A DNA stretch of 64,000 nucleotides from Nannocystis exedens (GCF_002343915.1 NZ_NETK01000001.1:3172001-3236000); one strand, 5' to 3'. Shown: positions 15,855 through 25,847, numbered from the stretch's first letter. The notes: generated by a model from the sequence alone, not told the origin. A program made the numbers and translations.

Positions 15855-18566
15855 CTAGGGGCAGGCGCCGCGGAGCAGGTGGGTGCCGGAGTCGGAGGCG
15901 ACGAGGATGTCGGGGCGGCCGTCGCCGTCGAGCTCGGCCACGGTGGCGCCGCGGGTCCACGAGATCGGGAACGAGACACCCGGCGAGAGCGTGCCGTCGC
16001 CGTCGTTGATCATGGTGGCGAGGGCGGTGCCGGCGAAGAACAGGTCGAGGTCACCATCCTCGTCGAGGTCGATGGTCTCGATGTTCATCGATCCCGTGTG
16101 CGTGTAGTAGCGATCGACGGGGGCGAATTTGCCGCCGCCGAGGCCGCGCAGCACGCCCATGTTGGAGTTCTTGAGGTCGGGCGTGAGCAGGTCGAGGACC
16201 CCGTCGCCGTCGAGGTCGAAGGAGAGGACCCGGTCGGGGTTGGTCGGTCCTGCCGGGTAGCTCGCGTCGAGCTGGAACTGGCCGTTGCCTTGACCGAGCC
16301 AGATCTGCAGGTCGTAGGAATCTACGATCGCAACGTCGGTGCGGCCGTCGCCGTCGAAGTCGTGCGCCGAGGCCCCGCGCAGGAAATCTTCGGCGAGGAC
16401 CAGCGACGGGACGAACCCGCCGTCGCCGTCGTTGAGGTGCACCCGGACGTGATGCGGATTGTTGCCGCCCGTGTGCGTGAGCAGGTCCGGTCGGCCGTCG
16501 TCGTCGAAGTCGGCGACCTCGAGGTCGTACAGCGCGCCGAGCGCGGGGAAGTCGGTCCCCGGGCCGAAGCCGCCGCCCGGCTGCCCGAGCCGGACCATGA
16601 CCTGGTTGTTCGAAGTGGTCACGGCGTCGAGGCGGCCGTCGCCGTCGAAGTCGGCGAGCTCGAGCCAATGAGCGCTCTGGGCCGTCGGATGAGTCGCGAG
16701 CTCGAAGGCGCCGCGGCCGAGCGGGTGGATCACGCCGATGCCGTCGTAGCCGGCGTACGTCAGCTCGGGGAGGCCGTCGCCGTCGAGGTCGGCGAGCTTC
16801 GTGTATTCGAAGCTCGCGGCGAGGCTCCACTCCTCCGCGAACGTGAACGCGCCGCCCCCGGCACCGACCAGCAGGCGCGCCTTGCCGGGCGCCGTCACGA
16901 GGACGTCGAGGACGCCGTCGCCGGTGAGGTCGGCGACGTGGGGCCGGTGAGCCGGGGCGTCGTCGACGCGCGGCGGCAGCGACCCGAACACCCCGTCCGC
17001 CGATTGGAGGAGCACGCTGATGCTGGTGTCGCGCAGGTTGGCGAACAGGAGGTCGAGGCGGCCGTCGCCGTCGGCGTCGGAGGCGGCGAGGGAGAGCGGC
17101 GCGCGGGGGAAGCGGGTCTGGAAGTGGTGGACGAGCGTGCCGTCGCCGAGGCCGCGGACGACGTGGACGAAGCCGACGTCGGGGTTGGTCGAGGCGATGT
17201 CGAGGTGGCCGTCGCCGTCGAGGTCGGCGGTGATGATGTTGTTGCTGTCCGAGAAGTAGTTGTCGAGCTCGAGCTCGGTCTCGGTCGCGAACCCGCCGCC
17301 GCCGGTGCCGCGCGCCACGCCGACCCGCGAGTTCCCGTGGCCGAGGACGAGGTCGGACTTGCCGTCCTCGTCGAAGTCGGCGACCTGGATCGAGCTCGGC
17401 CGCTTGCCGACGGCGACGATCTTCGGCGCGAGGAACTCGCCCGCGCCGCTGTTGGCCAGGATGTGGACGACGTGGAAGTCGTAGTCGGGGACGACGAGGT
17501 CGAGATCGCCGTCGTTGTCGGTGTCGCCGGCGACGAACGGGCGAGTGAGTACCGCCTGGCTGCCGCTGTCGTGGGTGATGCCGGCGTCAAAACCGCCGCC
17601 GCCGAGGTTGCGCTGGACGAGCACCTCGCCCATGGTGTGCAGGGTGGCGAGGTCGAGGTCGCTGTCGCCGTCGAGATCGGCGGCGACCACCGAGGTGGGC
17701 TTGAAGAGGCTCGGGTAGTCGACCGGCGCGCCGAAGCTCCCGTCGCCCTGGTTGAAGAAGATGTGGATCGCCTGGTTCTGCCAGTCGGTGCTGATGATGT
17801 CGGGCGCGCCGTCGTCGTCGAGGTCGGCCGCGGCGAGCGTCCAGGCGCCCCGGGTATTCGGCAGCGCGCCGCCCGTCGCATACAGCGCCGCCTCGGCGAA
17901 GGTGCCGTCGCCGAGGCCGTGGTAGACGCCGACGCCGTAGGGGGACGGCGTGATCGAATTTTCGGTCAGGAAGACGGCGATGTCGTCGTGTCCGTCGCCG
18001 TCGAAGTCGGCCACCGCCAGCGAATTCGGAGCGCCGGGCGTCGCCAGGTCCGGGTTCCCGTCGGCCCAGAAACACGCGACCTCGGGCGGCCCCGGCGGCG
18101 GCGGCTCCTGCGGGTCGCCGGTGGTGTCGCCGCCGTCGGTCGTGTCGTCGCCGGCCGTGGTGTCGTCGCCGGCCGTGGTGTCGTCGCCGACCGTGGTGTC
18201 GTCGCCGACCGTGGTGTCGTCGCCGGCCGTGGTGGTGTCGCCGCCGGCGGTCGTGGTGGTGTCATCGCCCATCGTGGACGGCTCGCCGGTGGACGAGGGA
18301 TCTCCGGTCGAGGTCGAGACGACGCCCATGGTGGTCGTATCGGGGTCGTCGGCGGTCGTCATGAAGTCGCCGGCGGTCGTCGTCGGGTCGTCGGTCGTCG
18401 CCGGCGCCCCGACGGTCGCGGTGGCGTCATCGCCGGCGCTGCTCGCCGGATCGGCGGAGTCGGTGTCGACCTCGTCGCCGGACTGGGGACAGCCGGTGAG
18501 GCCGAGGGTGGTGACGACGGCGCACGTGAACGCGCGCCAGTGCTCGGAGACGGCAGAATAACTCAT
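15855..18566 (-). CDS. FG-GAP/VCBS-repeat lipoprotein
   Basis: This is a large predicted surface lipoprotein of 903 residues. The signal peptide ends in TLGLTGC near residue 26. The next 120 residues are a Thr/Asp/Gly linker with a clear six-residue repeat, TT(A/V)GDD, reflecting an 18-bp DNA repeat near 18130-18240. The rest is a chain of FG-GAP/VCBS-like repeats of about 45-50 residues with the calcium-binding pattern ADFDGDGxxD, at least twelve copies, which would fold into one or more seven-bladed propellers. Such proteins usually bind calcium and act in adhesion. The ATG at 18566 fits the signal peptide. No operon partner is apparent. A paralogous expansion of such lipoproteins is typical of Nannocystineae. 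Confidence 0.85.
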   Translation of the reverse strand: MSYSAVSEHWRAFTCAVVTTLGLTGCPQSGDEVDTDSADPASSAGDDATATVGAPATTDDPTTTAGDFMTTADDPDTTTMGVVSTSTGDPSSTGEPSTMGDDTTTTAGGDTTTAGDDTTVGDDTTVGDDTTAGDDTTAGDDTTDGGDTTGDPQEPPPPGPPEVACFWADGNPDLATPGAPNSLAVADFDGDGHDDIAVFLTENSITPSPYGVGVYHGLGDGTFAEAALYATGGALPNTRGAWTLAAADLDDDGAPDIISTDWQNQAIHIFFNQGDGSFGAPVDYPSLFKPTSVVAADLDGDSDLDLATLHTMGEVLVQRNLGGGGFDAGITHDSGSQAVLTRPFVAGDTDNDGDLDLVVPDYDFHVVHILANSGAGEFLAPKIVAVGKRPSSIQVADFDEDGKSDLVLGHGNSRVGVARGTGGGGFATETELELDNYFSDSNNIITADLDGDGHLDIASTNPDVGFVHVVRGLGDGTLVHHFQTRFPRAPLSLAASDADGDGRLDLLFANLRDTSISVLLQSADGVFGSLPPRVDDAPAHRPHVADLTGDGVLDVLVTAPGKARLLVGAGGGAFTFAEEWSLAASFEYTKLADLDGDGLPELTYAGYDGIGVIHPLGRGAFELATHPTAQSAHWLELADFDGDGRLDAVTTSNNQVMVRLGQPGGGFGPGTDFPALGALYDLEVADFDDDGRPDLLTHTGGNNPHHVRVHLNDGDGGFVPSLVLAEDFLRGASAHDFDGDGRTDVAIVDSYDLQIWLGQGNGQFQLDASYPAGPTNPDRVLSFDLDGDGVLDLLTPDLKNSNMGVLRGLGGGKFAPVDRYYTHTGSMNIETIDLDEDGDLDLFFAGTALATMINDGDGTLSPGVSFPISWTRGATVAELDGDGRPDILVASDSGTHLLRGACP

Positions 18567-18935
18567 GGTCTGTGGTTCGCGGCAAAAGAGGGAGTGACGG
18601 GCGCCGCCGCTCCGCGAGACGCGACCGACGAGGGCCCCGAGCGAGGAGTGACTGACGAACGCGGGTCAATTGCGGGTGGCGGCGCGTCGCGGCGGGCGAG
18701 GCCGCAGCGGGCGCCCGTGGGGCGCGAGGACGAGCGCGAGCCTGATGCGGCGATCGTCGCCGTCCGCGATCGACCGGGGACGAAACCTGCGTCAGCCGAC
18801 GCCCTGACCTCGGGCTCGACGATGCAAAAGGAACCTCGCAGGTTGGGAGGCACCTATTCGTAGTACGACGGGCCGCTCATCGAGCGCGACGACGGGCTCG
18901 GGCACGGCGGCCGCCAGGGGCGAGCCCGGTCGCTG
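18567..18935. other. intergenic, no gene seen
   Basis: The 369 bases between two minus-strand genes show no recognisable protein and no 14-bp array. This stretch must hold the promoter of the FG-GAP gene. Confidence 0.4.
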
Positions 18936-20126
18936 TCACATCTTGGCGCGGATCGTCCGCACCAGGTGCCACAAGATCCCGTAGGCCGCGACGACCACCA
19001 ACAGCCCGCCGATGCCCGAGCTCGTCATGATGTAGAAGTCGGCCGCCGGCTCGGGCAGGTGGAACCCGCCGCCCGCCGGGAACGACATGTACCAGTCGCT
19101 GCCCTCGGCGCGAGTGAGCTGCGCCTGCATCCCGCGCATCATCTCGTTGCCGATCTGCACCAGCCACGCCAGCCACCACACCAGCACCATCAGGCCCGCG
19201 CCGGCGCCGACCACCGCCTTGTAGGCCCCGCGGACGATCAGCGGCGGCATGAAGAAGTTCGCCCCCGGGATGATCCACCCGGCCACCGCCATCCCCGGCC
19301 CGAACGGCGCCTTGTCGCGATTCGCGGCGTACACCTTGTACAGGAACACGAGCAGCGAGATCCCGATCACCACCGACAGCAGCGTGTACAGCGGCCCGAC
19401 CACCGGCCAAAGCTGATAGCCGAGCGACGGCACCGTGTAGGCCAGCGCGAACATCATCAGCGGCAGGCACACGCGCACCAGCAGCAATTGCTCGAGCAGC
19501 CCGCCGTGCTTCGGCCCCTTCGGCTCGGGCGGGCGGCGGATCGTCGACCGCCCGCTGCTCGTGCGCGCCCCGCCGGCGGCCACGAACGTCGACGCCGTCA
19601 CCGGCTCGAGGCTGTTCTCGAGGCCAGCCAGCGAGACACCCAGGATCTTCTCGAGCTGGGTCTTGAACGCCTGCAGGTCGAGGCCCTCGTGGAACCCGTA
19701 GTTGCTGCGGCTGCCGTCGGGCCGCGTCTCCGCCAGCACCGCCTCCTTCGCGTGCACCGTCCCGGTGCCGAGGTCGGCGCAGCGCTCGTAGAAGAACACG
19801 CTCGGCTCGCCCGCTCGCCGCACCAGCGCCAGGAACATCGCCTCGTTGGCGTTGAGCGCCGGCGGCATCGAGATCACCACCACCTCGACGACGCCCGACT
19901 TCACGTGCCCGACGACGTCGAGCTTCGCCATCTCGAGCCCGCCCGGCGCCAGCCCCACGTGCGGCAGCGCCTCGGCCAGCCCCTTGCCCGACTCGGTCCA
20001 CAGGAAGAACAGGAACGCCTCGCGCTGCGGCCCCGTCAGCTCGGCGAACATGCGGTCGGGCGCGCGGAACGTCTCCGCCGGGATGACTTTCTTGGCGAAC
20101 GAGAAGTGGTGCTGGCGTGCGGACAT
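18936..20126 (-). CDS. polytopic membrane protein, DUF4328-like C-terminus
   Basis: This protein of 396 residues has a soluble N-terminal half of about 215 residues (MSARQHHFSFAKKVIPAETF...), a short Ser/Pro-rich joint, and a C-terminal half with about six membrane helices. The segment AGWIIPGANFFMPPLIVRGAYKA near residue 290 matches the DUF4328 pattern of a Trp-x-x-Pro loop between helices. The last helix ends in a Lys/Arg cluster. The function is unknown. It is alone between the FG-GAP gene and the SGNH-MBOAT pair, all on the same strand but with gaps over 200 bases. Confidence 0.65.
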   Translation of the reverse strand: MSARQHHFSFAKKVIPAETFRAPDRMFAELTGPQREAFLFFLWTESGKGLAEALPHVGLAPGGLEMAKLDVVGHVKSGVVEVVVISMPPALNANEAMFLALVRRAGEPSVFFYERCADLGTGTVHAKEAVLAETRPDGSRSNYGFHEGLDLQAFKTQLEKILGVSLAGLENSLEPVTASTFVAAGGARTSSGRSTIRRPPEPKGPKHGGLLEQLLLVRVCLPLMMFALAYTVPSLGYQLWPVVGPLYTLLSVVIGISLLVFLYKVYAANRDKAPFGPGMAVAGWIIPGANFFMPPLIVRGAYKAVVGAGAGLMVLVWWLAWLVQIGNEMMRGMQAQLTRAEGSDWYMSFPAGGGFHLPEPAADFYIMTSSGIGGLLVVVAAYGILWHLVRTIRAKM

Positions 20127-20362
20127 GGGGGCTCTCAGGGCTGGGCGAGGGTCGCGATCGGGAGGTCGCCCGGACCGACCGGACCGACCTCGAGCGTGCG
20201 CACCAGCGGCCCTCCGCGGGGCTGATCCTCACCGGCCGGGCGCGCCGACGACGTCGGCTCCACGACCAGCGCGACGCCCCACGTCACCGTCGTTCGCACG
20301 CGGCGACTGTACCAAGCTTCACGCGGAGCCGAGCGCGCGAAATCGAGCGCGCCTCGTCTTCG

Positions 20363-22093
20363 TCAATTCTCGGCCAGCGCCTTGACCGGCGTTCCGGCGA
20401 CGCGCTTGCGATAATCGACGTACCCCTGCATCAGCGAACGGTACAGCATTGCGCCCACCACTTTGTGGCCGTGATGGGTCAGGTGCGACAGATCGCCGGC
20501 GCCGAGCGCCGGCGACGAGCGGACCCACCGGCCCATCGAGCCCGAGCCGCCCATCGCCTCGTAGGTGTCGAAGAAGGCGCAGCCCTCGGTCTGGGCCACC
20601 TCGCGCTGGGCCTGGACCAGCTTCGTCACGATCGGCCGCGTCACGATCTTGCCCGAGCCGTCGCGCTCGCCGTGGTCGAGCGGCGCCATCACCAGGCACG
20701 GCAGCAGCGGGTCGGCCTTGCGGAACAGCTGGATCACCGCCGAGTACTCGGCCTTGTACTTCTCCATCGTGCCCTGCGTGTTCATGTCGTTGCCGCCGAA
20801 CATGAGCACGAGCAGGTCGGGGTCGCGGCGGGAGATCTGGCGCTGCAGGTGCTCGGCGTCGAAGTTGAGCATGCGGCGGGTGAGCGCGCCGATCTGGCTC
20901 ATCTCGTCGTAGACCACGCCGGGCACCGTGCGCTCCATCGCCACCCCGTAGGCGCGGACCTTGCCGCCGCCGGCCGCGCGGACCGACAGCGTGTGTTCGC
21001 CGTCGTCGGTCTCGATCACGTGCCAGCGGTCTTCGAGCTGCTCGGCCGCGGTGTCGAGCTCGACCGGCTCCTGGTCGTCGAGCCTGAGCCGCAGCTTGCC
21101 GCCCTTCGGCAGCCCCGCGTACCACACCTCGTAGCGGGCCACCTTGCGGCCCATCGGCCCCTTCTGCGCCGTCGACAGCCGGATCTCCGCGCCGCCGGCC
21201 GACTCGAAGGTCGTCCCGCCGACCCCGTAATAGCCGTCCTTCTTGCAGTCGAAGATGATGAAGCAATGTTGCCAGGGGCTCTTCTCGTCGAAGCGCACGC
21301 CCTGGTGGCGGTAGCTGGCGTTGGGCTGGCCGAGCAGGTGGAAGCCGTGGCCCGCGTCGCCGAAGCGGGCCTGCAGCTTGCTGCGGATCGCCCCGGTGAT
21401 CCCGTCGTTGCCGATCGCCGAATCGCCGTAGTGCATCGCCCGCGTGATCGCCCCCGGCAGGCCGAGGTGCGTGCGGGTCAGCGCCGCGTAGAAGCGGTCG
21501 AGCGCCTCGGGCCGCTCGAGCGGCACCTCGACCGGCTGCGCGTCGTCCTCGTGCGGGGCGAGCGGCGGCACCTTCTCGTCCTCCTGCACCGGCGTCGCGC
21601 GGACCTCGACCTCCTTGAACTCCTCGACCTCCGCCTTCTCGGCCTCCTCGCGGGCCACCGCGACCGCCTCCTTGGCCTCCGCGTCGGCGACCTCGGCCGC
21701 CTGGCCCATCCCCAGCAGCTCGCGGCCGATCAGGTTCCAGAACGGCACGTACTTGAACTCGCCGGTGTCCGGGTCGGTCTCGAGCGTCCACGGCCGCACC
21801 AGGTGCAGGCAGCTCAGGCCCGCGAGCCCGGGCGCGGACTCCATGCAGGTCGTCAGCGCCGAGGCGACCGCGCTCTCCTTCGCCGCCTCCGCCGCGACCT
21901 GCGGCGCCGGCACGGCGTAGGTCAGCCCGATCGCCAGCCCGAGCCCGACCATCGCCCCGATCACCTTGCGGAAGGTCCCGGGCGGGTAGCTCCCGCCGGC
22001 CTCCTCGTCGCGCGTGAGGTCGACCTTGACCTTGCGCTCCTCGCCGTCGAGGAGCCCCTCGTGTTCGTCCGCCGCCATGGCCCTGCTGGTCAC
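20363..22093 (-). CDS. SGNH/GDSL-family hydrolase or acyltransferase
   Basis: This protein of about 576 residues has one N-terminal membrane segment (near residues 42-62), a charged Glu/Lys-rich stretch that may be coiled coil, and a C-terminal SGNH domain. The nucleophile block is HYGDSAIGNDGI, block III is MFGGNDMNTQ, and block V is DLSHLTHHGH, giving the Asp-His pair. Between them lies a beta-rich insert (residues about 270-400). SGNH proteins next to MBOAT transporters usually acetylate or deacetylate exported polysaccharide in the periplasm, and the MBOAT gene lies just upstream, ending 14 bases before the GTG at 22093. An ATG at 22078 is an alternative, but GAGGGG before the GTG favours the longer form. 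Confidence 0.8.
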   Translation of the reverse strand: MTSRAMAADEHEGLLDGEERKVKVDLTRDEEAGGSYPPGTFRKVIGAMVGLGLAIGLTYAVPAPQVAAEAAKESAVASALTTCMESAPGLAGLSCLHLVRPWTLETDPDTGEFKYVPFWNLIGRELLGMGQAAEVADAEAKEAVAVAREEAEKAEVEEFKEVEVRATPVQEDEKVPPLAPHEDDAQPVEVPLERPEALDRFYAALTRTHLGLPGAITRAMHYGDSAIGNDGITGAIRSKLQARFGDAGHGFHLLGQPNASYRHQGVRFDEKSPWQHCFIIFDCKKDGYYGVGGTTFESAGGAEIRLSTAQKGPMGRKVARYEVWYAGLPKGGKLRLRLDDQEPVELDTAAEQLEDRWHVIETDDGEHTLSVRAAGGGKVRAYGVAMERTVPGVVYDEMSQIGALTRRMLNFDAEHLQRQISRRDPDLLVLMFGGNDMNTQGTMEKYKAEYSAVIQLFRKADPLLPCLVMAPLDHGERDGSGKIVTRPIVTKLVQAQREVAQTEGCAFFDTYEAMGGSGSMGRWVRSSPALGAGDLSHLTHHGHKVVGAMLYRSLMQGYVDYRKRVAGTPVKALAEN

Positions 22094-22106
22094 CTTGTCA
22101 TGCCCC

Positions 22107-23759
22107 TCAGAACTGGAAGTAGATGTTGGCGCGCGGCCCGCTGGACAGCAGCAGGTAGACCACGAGGCCCATCAGCGCCAGCGAGAGCCCGATCACCGGC
22201 CCCGGCAGGCGGCGGAACACCGCGTACGTCTCGCGGTCGACCAGGCCCTTCGGCGTCAGCAGGTGGTAGCCGAGCCCGAACAGCAGCACCGCCCACACCG
22301 CCGGCGTGATCAGGCCCTCGCGGATCCCGTGGGCGTCGAAGCGGAGCAGCCCGGCGATCATCTTGCGCGAGGTGTCGAGGTCGTCGGCGCGGAAGAACAC
22401 CCGCGACAGCACCGTGAAGTGGAACGTCAGCAGCACGTGGAGCGCCGTGTTCCAGGCCGTGCCGGTCTCCGGCAGGCGGGCCACGATCAGGAACATCGCC
22501 ACCGCGAAGCCGGCCAGGCCCAGGCTCTCCGGCTGGCCGAGCTGCAGCACCGCCGTCGACAGCCCGTAGACCGCGCCGAACAGCAGCAGCATGCCCGTGA
22601 CCCACATCGCCCGCGTCTTCGCCGTCGCCGCTCCGCGCCGCCGCAGCCGGTTCCAGCGGTTGAACACCATCGCCAGCGCGTGGATGTTCGAGTACAGCAC
22701 GAAGTTCCAGCTGGCCCCGTGCCACATGCCGACCAGGAACATCGTCAGCCACAGGTTGAAGTAGACCCGCCCGGGCGAGCCCTTGCTGCCGCCGAGCGGG
22801 AAGAACACGTAGTCGCGCAGCCAGGTCGACAGCGTCATGTGCCAGCGGCGCCAGAACTCGCCGAGGTTCCTGGCCTGGTACGGCCGCTCGAAGTTCTCCG
22901 GCAGCACGAAGCCGAGCATCAGCGCCACGCCGATGGCGATGTCCGTGTAGCCGCTGAAGTCGGCGTAGAGCTGCAGCGTGAACGCGTACAGCGACAGCAG
23001 GATCTCGAGCGACGTGTAGTTCTCGGGCGCGTTGAACACCGCGTCGGTGAACTGCGACGCGATCCAGTCGCCGAGGATCGCCTTCTTCGCCACGCCGATC
23101 ATCACGCGGTACATCCCGCGCGTCATCGCCTCGGCCGACAGGCGCGGCGGGCGGTGCAGCTGCGGCAGGAACTCGTGCGCGCGGACGATCGGCCCCGCCA
23201 CCAGCTGCGGGAAGAACACCACGAACAGCGCGAACTTGCGGAAGTTCGGCTCCGGCGTCAGCCGCCCGCGCCACACGTCGATCGTGTAGCTCAGCGTCTG
23301 GAACGTGTAGAAGCTGATGCCGATCGGCAGCAGCAGCTCGAGGTGCGGCACCACCACCGACATCCCCAGCGCGTGGGCGACGTCGGAGAACACGCCGAGG
23401 AAGAAGTTGGTGTACTTGAAGTAGCCGAGCAGCCCGAGGTTGCCGACCAGGCTGACGCCGAGCCAGAAGTTGCGCGTGCGGGCCGCGGCCGCCTTCGTCC
23501 GCGGGTCCTTGCTGTCGAAGGCCGCGCGCTGCTGCCAGATCTGGCGCGAGCACACGTAGTCGAGCACCGTCGACAGCAGCAGCAGCCCGACGAAGTACCA
23601 CGGCGGCTGCAGCGGGTCCGTCTCCGGCCCGGCCATGTAGAAGAAGTAGCTGGCCGCGATCAGGAACAGCACCCGCAGCACCGGCACGTGCGACAGCCCC
23701 CACGAGATCAGGAGCACGGGGACGATGAAGAGCAGGAAGTCGAAGCTGACGAAGAGCAT
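22107..23759 (-). CDS. MBOAT-family O-acyltransferase (AlgI-like)
   Basis: This polytopic protein of about 550 residues belongs to the membrane-bound O-acyltransferase family. AlgI/DltB-type landmarks are present: GYFKYTNFF, LPIGISFYTFQTLSYTIDVWRG, FFPQLVAGPI, LYADFSGYTDIAIG, RRWHMTLSTWLRDYVFFPLGG, and the catalytic region FLVGMWHGASWNFVLYSNIHA, with the invariant His in the last block. It would move acetyl groups from cytoplasmic acetyl-CoA across the membrane to an extracellular polysaccharide. The start is the ATG at 23759 (MLFVSFDF), which begins right at the first helix. It is the first gene of an operon with the SGNH protein. Confidence 0.88.
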   Translation of the reverse strand: MLFVSFDFLLFIVPVLLISWGLSHVPVLRVLFLIAASYFFYMAGPETDPLQPPWYFVGLLLLSTVLDYVCSRQIWQQRAAFDSKDPRTKAAAARTRNFWLGVSLVGNLGLLGYFKYTNFFLGVFSDVAHALGMSVVVPHLELLLPIGISFYTFQTLSYTIDVWRGRLTPEPNFRKFALFVVFFPQLVAGPIVRAHEFLPQLHRPPRLSAEAMTRGMYRVMIGVAKKAILGDWIASQFTDAVFNAPENYTSLEILLSLYAFTLQLYADFSGYTDIAIGVALMLGFVLPENFERPYQARNLGEFWRRWHMTLSTWLRDYVFFPLGGSKGSPGRVYFNLWLTMFLVGMWHGASWNFVLYSNIHALAMVFNRWNRLRRRGAATAKTRAMWVTGMLLLFGAVYGLSTAVLQLGQPESLGLAGFAVAMFLIVARLPETGTAWNTALHVLLTFHFTVLSRVFFRADDLDTSRKMIAGLLRFDAHGIREGLITPAVWAVLLFGLGYHLLTPKGLVDRETYAVFRRLPGPVIGLSLALMGLVVYLLLSSGPRANIYFQF

Positions 23760-23845
23760 CGGTTGCCGGCGACGTCGGGCGCCCACGCTACCCGCGCGGC
23801 CCGAGAACGCGAAACTTTTCCCTTAAACTTCACTACCCCCGTAGC

Positions 23846-24795
23846 TCACGCTACAAGGGCAACCCGGGGCTTTTTGCGTTTCGTTTCCAAGCCGTTTCCA
23901 GACGGCGGCTGGGGCGGCTCGGTCATGGCGGTGATCGCGTCCACCGCCATCGCCGCCATCTCCATCTTGTCCACGTGGATGTAGTACCGCGCGGGGTCTC
24001 CTCGTTCGCGTGCCGCGCCAGGTGCTGCAAGGCCCTCAGAGGCAGGCCCTTCTCCGCCAGGTGAGTCAACCTGGAGTGACGGATCCTGGGGGGTCCATGA
24101 GCCGGGAGACCAGCGTCAGCCTCGAGGGTGGTGACGATGCGTGGGAGGTAGCGGTCGTCGCTGTGGGTGCCTCCAGGCTCAGGTTCGCGCTTGGTGCGCC
24201 GAGGGAGAACCCACGTACGATCCAGGTCTTCCATCTTCAGCGCTTGAAGCGCCTGGACGAGTCTGGGGGTGAGCGGGACCTCCGCATCCTCGCCCGACTT
24301 GGTGCTGTCCTGGAGGACACCGGTCGTGACGTTGCGGCAGATCCACATGGAGCTCGACTTGATGTCCTTCCACTGGAGGCCGGCGCGCTCACCAATCTTC
24401 TCGAAGCAGCCCGCATCGACTTGATCGAGCGGGACGGCTCCGAGGACGCGAAGGATGTAGTTCTCGGGGGAACGGTAGCTCTTCTGTGTCTGGAGCTTCC
24501 GCTTGTGGACATGGCGGGCGATGAATTCGGCCCACGCCGCGAGGACGGTCGGGCTCTGCTTCGCTTCAGGCTTGGACTTCAGTTCCTCCTTTCGCGCCGT
24601 CGCTGCGGAGCCCTTCGCGAGCTCCGTCACGCTCCTCAGGCGCTCCCCTTCCCCCCATCGTCTTGCATCCTCCATCGTCACCTTGTCCTTCGGGGCGACG
24701 CGCCGGACACGATCAGGCTCTCCGGTGCGCGGATCCACGAAAGGGATAGCCACCTGCCAGCGAGTCCTGTCTTTGCTGTAGGGGCAGGCGGTCAC
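23846..24795 (-). pseudogene. broken tyrosine recombinase (phage-type integrase)
   Basis: This is the remnant of an integrase. The N-terminal arm (TRWQVAIPFVDPRTGEPD) and core-binding region are present. The catalytic domain is damaged twice. First, the core-binding part jumps from FEKIGER directly to AGLQWKDIK, so the segment with the first catalytic Arg is missing. Second, after HLARHANEETP the frame is lost by one base. The correct continuation, RYYIHVDKMEMAAMAVDAI with the active-site Tyr, and the tail RKKPRVALVA are readable in the neighbouring frame, ending at the stop at 23846-23848. HSRLTHLAEKGLP (second Arg region) and LQHLARHAN are intact. The GTG at 24795 is a guess for the original start. 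Confidence 0.8.
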
Positions 24796-24818
24796 TTCTC
24801 TCGGCTCGGTCTTGCTGT

Positions 24819-25110
24819 TCAAGGGGCGGGCTGCTTCGCCAGCCCCCGCGTCTCCTGGCGCACCCAGTCGAGCACGTCTCCCGTCCTGTACGCAACCGCG
24901 CGGCCTTTGCGAACCCACGGGGGCCCTTCCCCTTGGGACCGCCAGCGCTCAACGGTTCGCATACTGCATGCGAGGCATGTTGCGAGCTCGGTTTCTGCGC
25001 CGAGGACTGTGCCCCAGGGTCGCCCAGCTGCGCCTGCACCAAGGGCGGCAACTGGGATGACGGGTTGCCCTGCGAGTTGTTGACGGGTTTGGTCGCCTGG
25101 CCAATGCCCT
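24819..25110 (-). pseudogene. excisionase-like HTH remnant
   Basis: Reading the minus strand to the stop at 24819-24821 gives ETELATCLACSMRTVERWR, then GEGPPWVRKGRAVAYR and TGDVLDWVRQ. This is the helix-turn-helix pattern of AlpA/Xis-type excisionases and phage HTH_17 proteins. The frame is open back to about 25113, but no ATG, GTG or TTG start lies before the helix-turn-helix, so the original start seems lost. It sits immediately upstream of the broken integrase, the usual xis-int order, which supports a decayed integrated element. Confidence 0.6.
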
Positions 25111-25147
25111 CAGCACTGGCGCTGGAGTACTTCCCGGATCGAAGCTA

Positions 25148-25702
25148 TCAATGAACAATAAGAATTTGAGGCAGTTCTAATGCTAGAATGCCGGAAAAAT
25201 GTTCTTTGGACGAGCTCGGGCCCCCACCGGTGTTGAGTAACAACACGGCTTGATATTCTCCTGGCGAGAGATACATCGAGCACGTCACACCAAATCGCAC
25301 TTCCTCGCCCGGTGCGAGCGCGAGAGACTGGCCTGGCTGGACGGCGCTGCCGCGAGGAAGGTCGAGCCGGCTGAGCGAGGTCGGCATGATGTTGGCGGCC
25401 GTCGCACGCGGCGCTCGACCCGGCGGCAGGATGACCCGTGCGACCATCAGCTGCAGCAGCGACTCGAGCGGCTGCGGCGCCATCGGGTCCTGGATGGCGA
25501 TCGTCTCGGTCCCCTTGCTGTGCAGGGTGAACTCGAGGCGCAGCGGCTCCCGGGCAGAAAAGTTCGAGGCCAGCCATCGCGCGGCGCCGGTCACGACCCG
25601 GACTGGGCTCGCGTAGGCCTCGAGGACGAGCCGGTTGAAGGCGTCCAGCACGGTGATGGCCTCGGGAGGGAGGGCATCGAGCGTCCAGACCTTGGACCGC
25701 AT
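25148..25702 (-). CDS. hypothetical protein
   Basis: This protein of about 184 residues is not recognised. It has no signal peptide or membrane segment. The N-terminal half is mixed (WTLDALPPEAITVLDAFNRLVLEAY), and the C-terminal half looks beta-rich (VRFGVTCSMYLSPGEYQAVLLLNTGG). The ATG at 25702 is chosen over the one at 25735 because GGGAGAAC lies at a suitable distance before it. The gene lies just upstream of the decayed integrase and excisionase on the same strand and may be cargo of that element. Its base composition near the 3' end is more AT-rich than its surroundings. Confidence 0.55.
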   Translation of the reverse strand: MRSKVWTLDALPPEAITVLDAFNRLVLEAYASPVRVVTGAARWLASNFSAREPLRLEFTLHSKGTETIAIQDPMAPQPLESLLQLMVARVILPPGRAPRATAANIMPTSLSRLDLPRGSAVQPGQSLALAPGEEVRFGVTCSMYLSPGEYQAVLLLNTGGGPSSSKEHFSGILALELPQILIVH

Positions 25703-25801
25703 GTTGTTCTCCCGGCCCTGCATGACCAGGGCCATCGGCTGGTCGGGCCCACGCGGGGGAGGTCATGTCATGATGGAGCCCGACGCGGCGCCGGCTGGCG
25801 A

Positions 25802-25821
25802 CCTCGGAGGTTCCTCCGAGG
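25802..25821 (-). terminator. short perfect hairpin after the Asp/Cys-rich gene
   Basis: CCTCGGAGG and CCTCCGAGG form a perfect 9-bp inverted repeat separated by two bases, 27 bases downstream of the stop at 25848 on the minus strand. The position fits a terminator, but no clear T-run follows. Confidence 0.45.
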
Positions 25822-25847
25822 CGAGCGTCACGACGAGGATCTCGGCG

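Noticed and set aside
18936..20225. Plus-strand frame opposite the DUF4328-like gene
   Set aside because: Gln/His/Arg-rich composition is typical of an antisense shadow; the minus-strand frame has membrane helices and a family motif.
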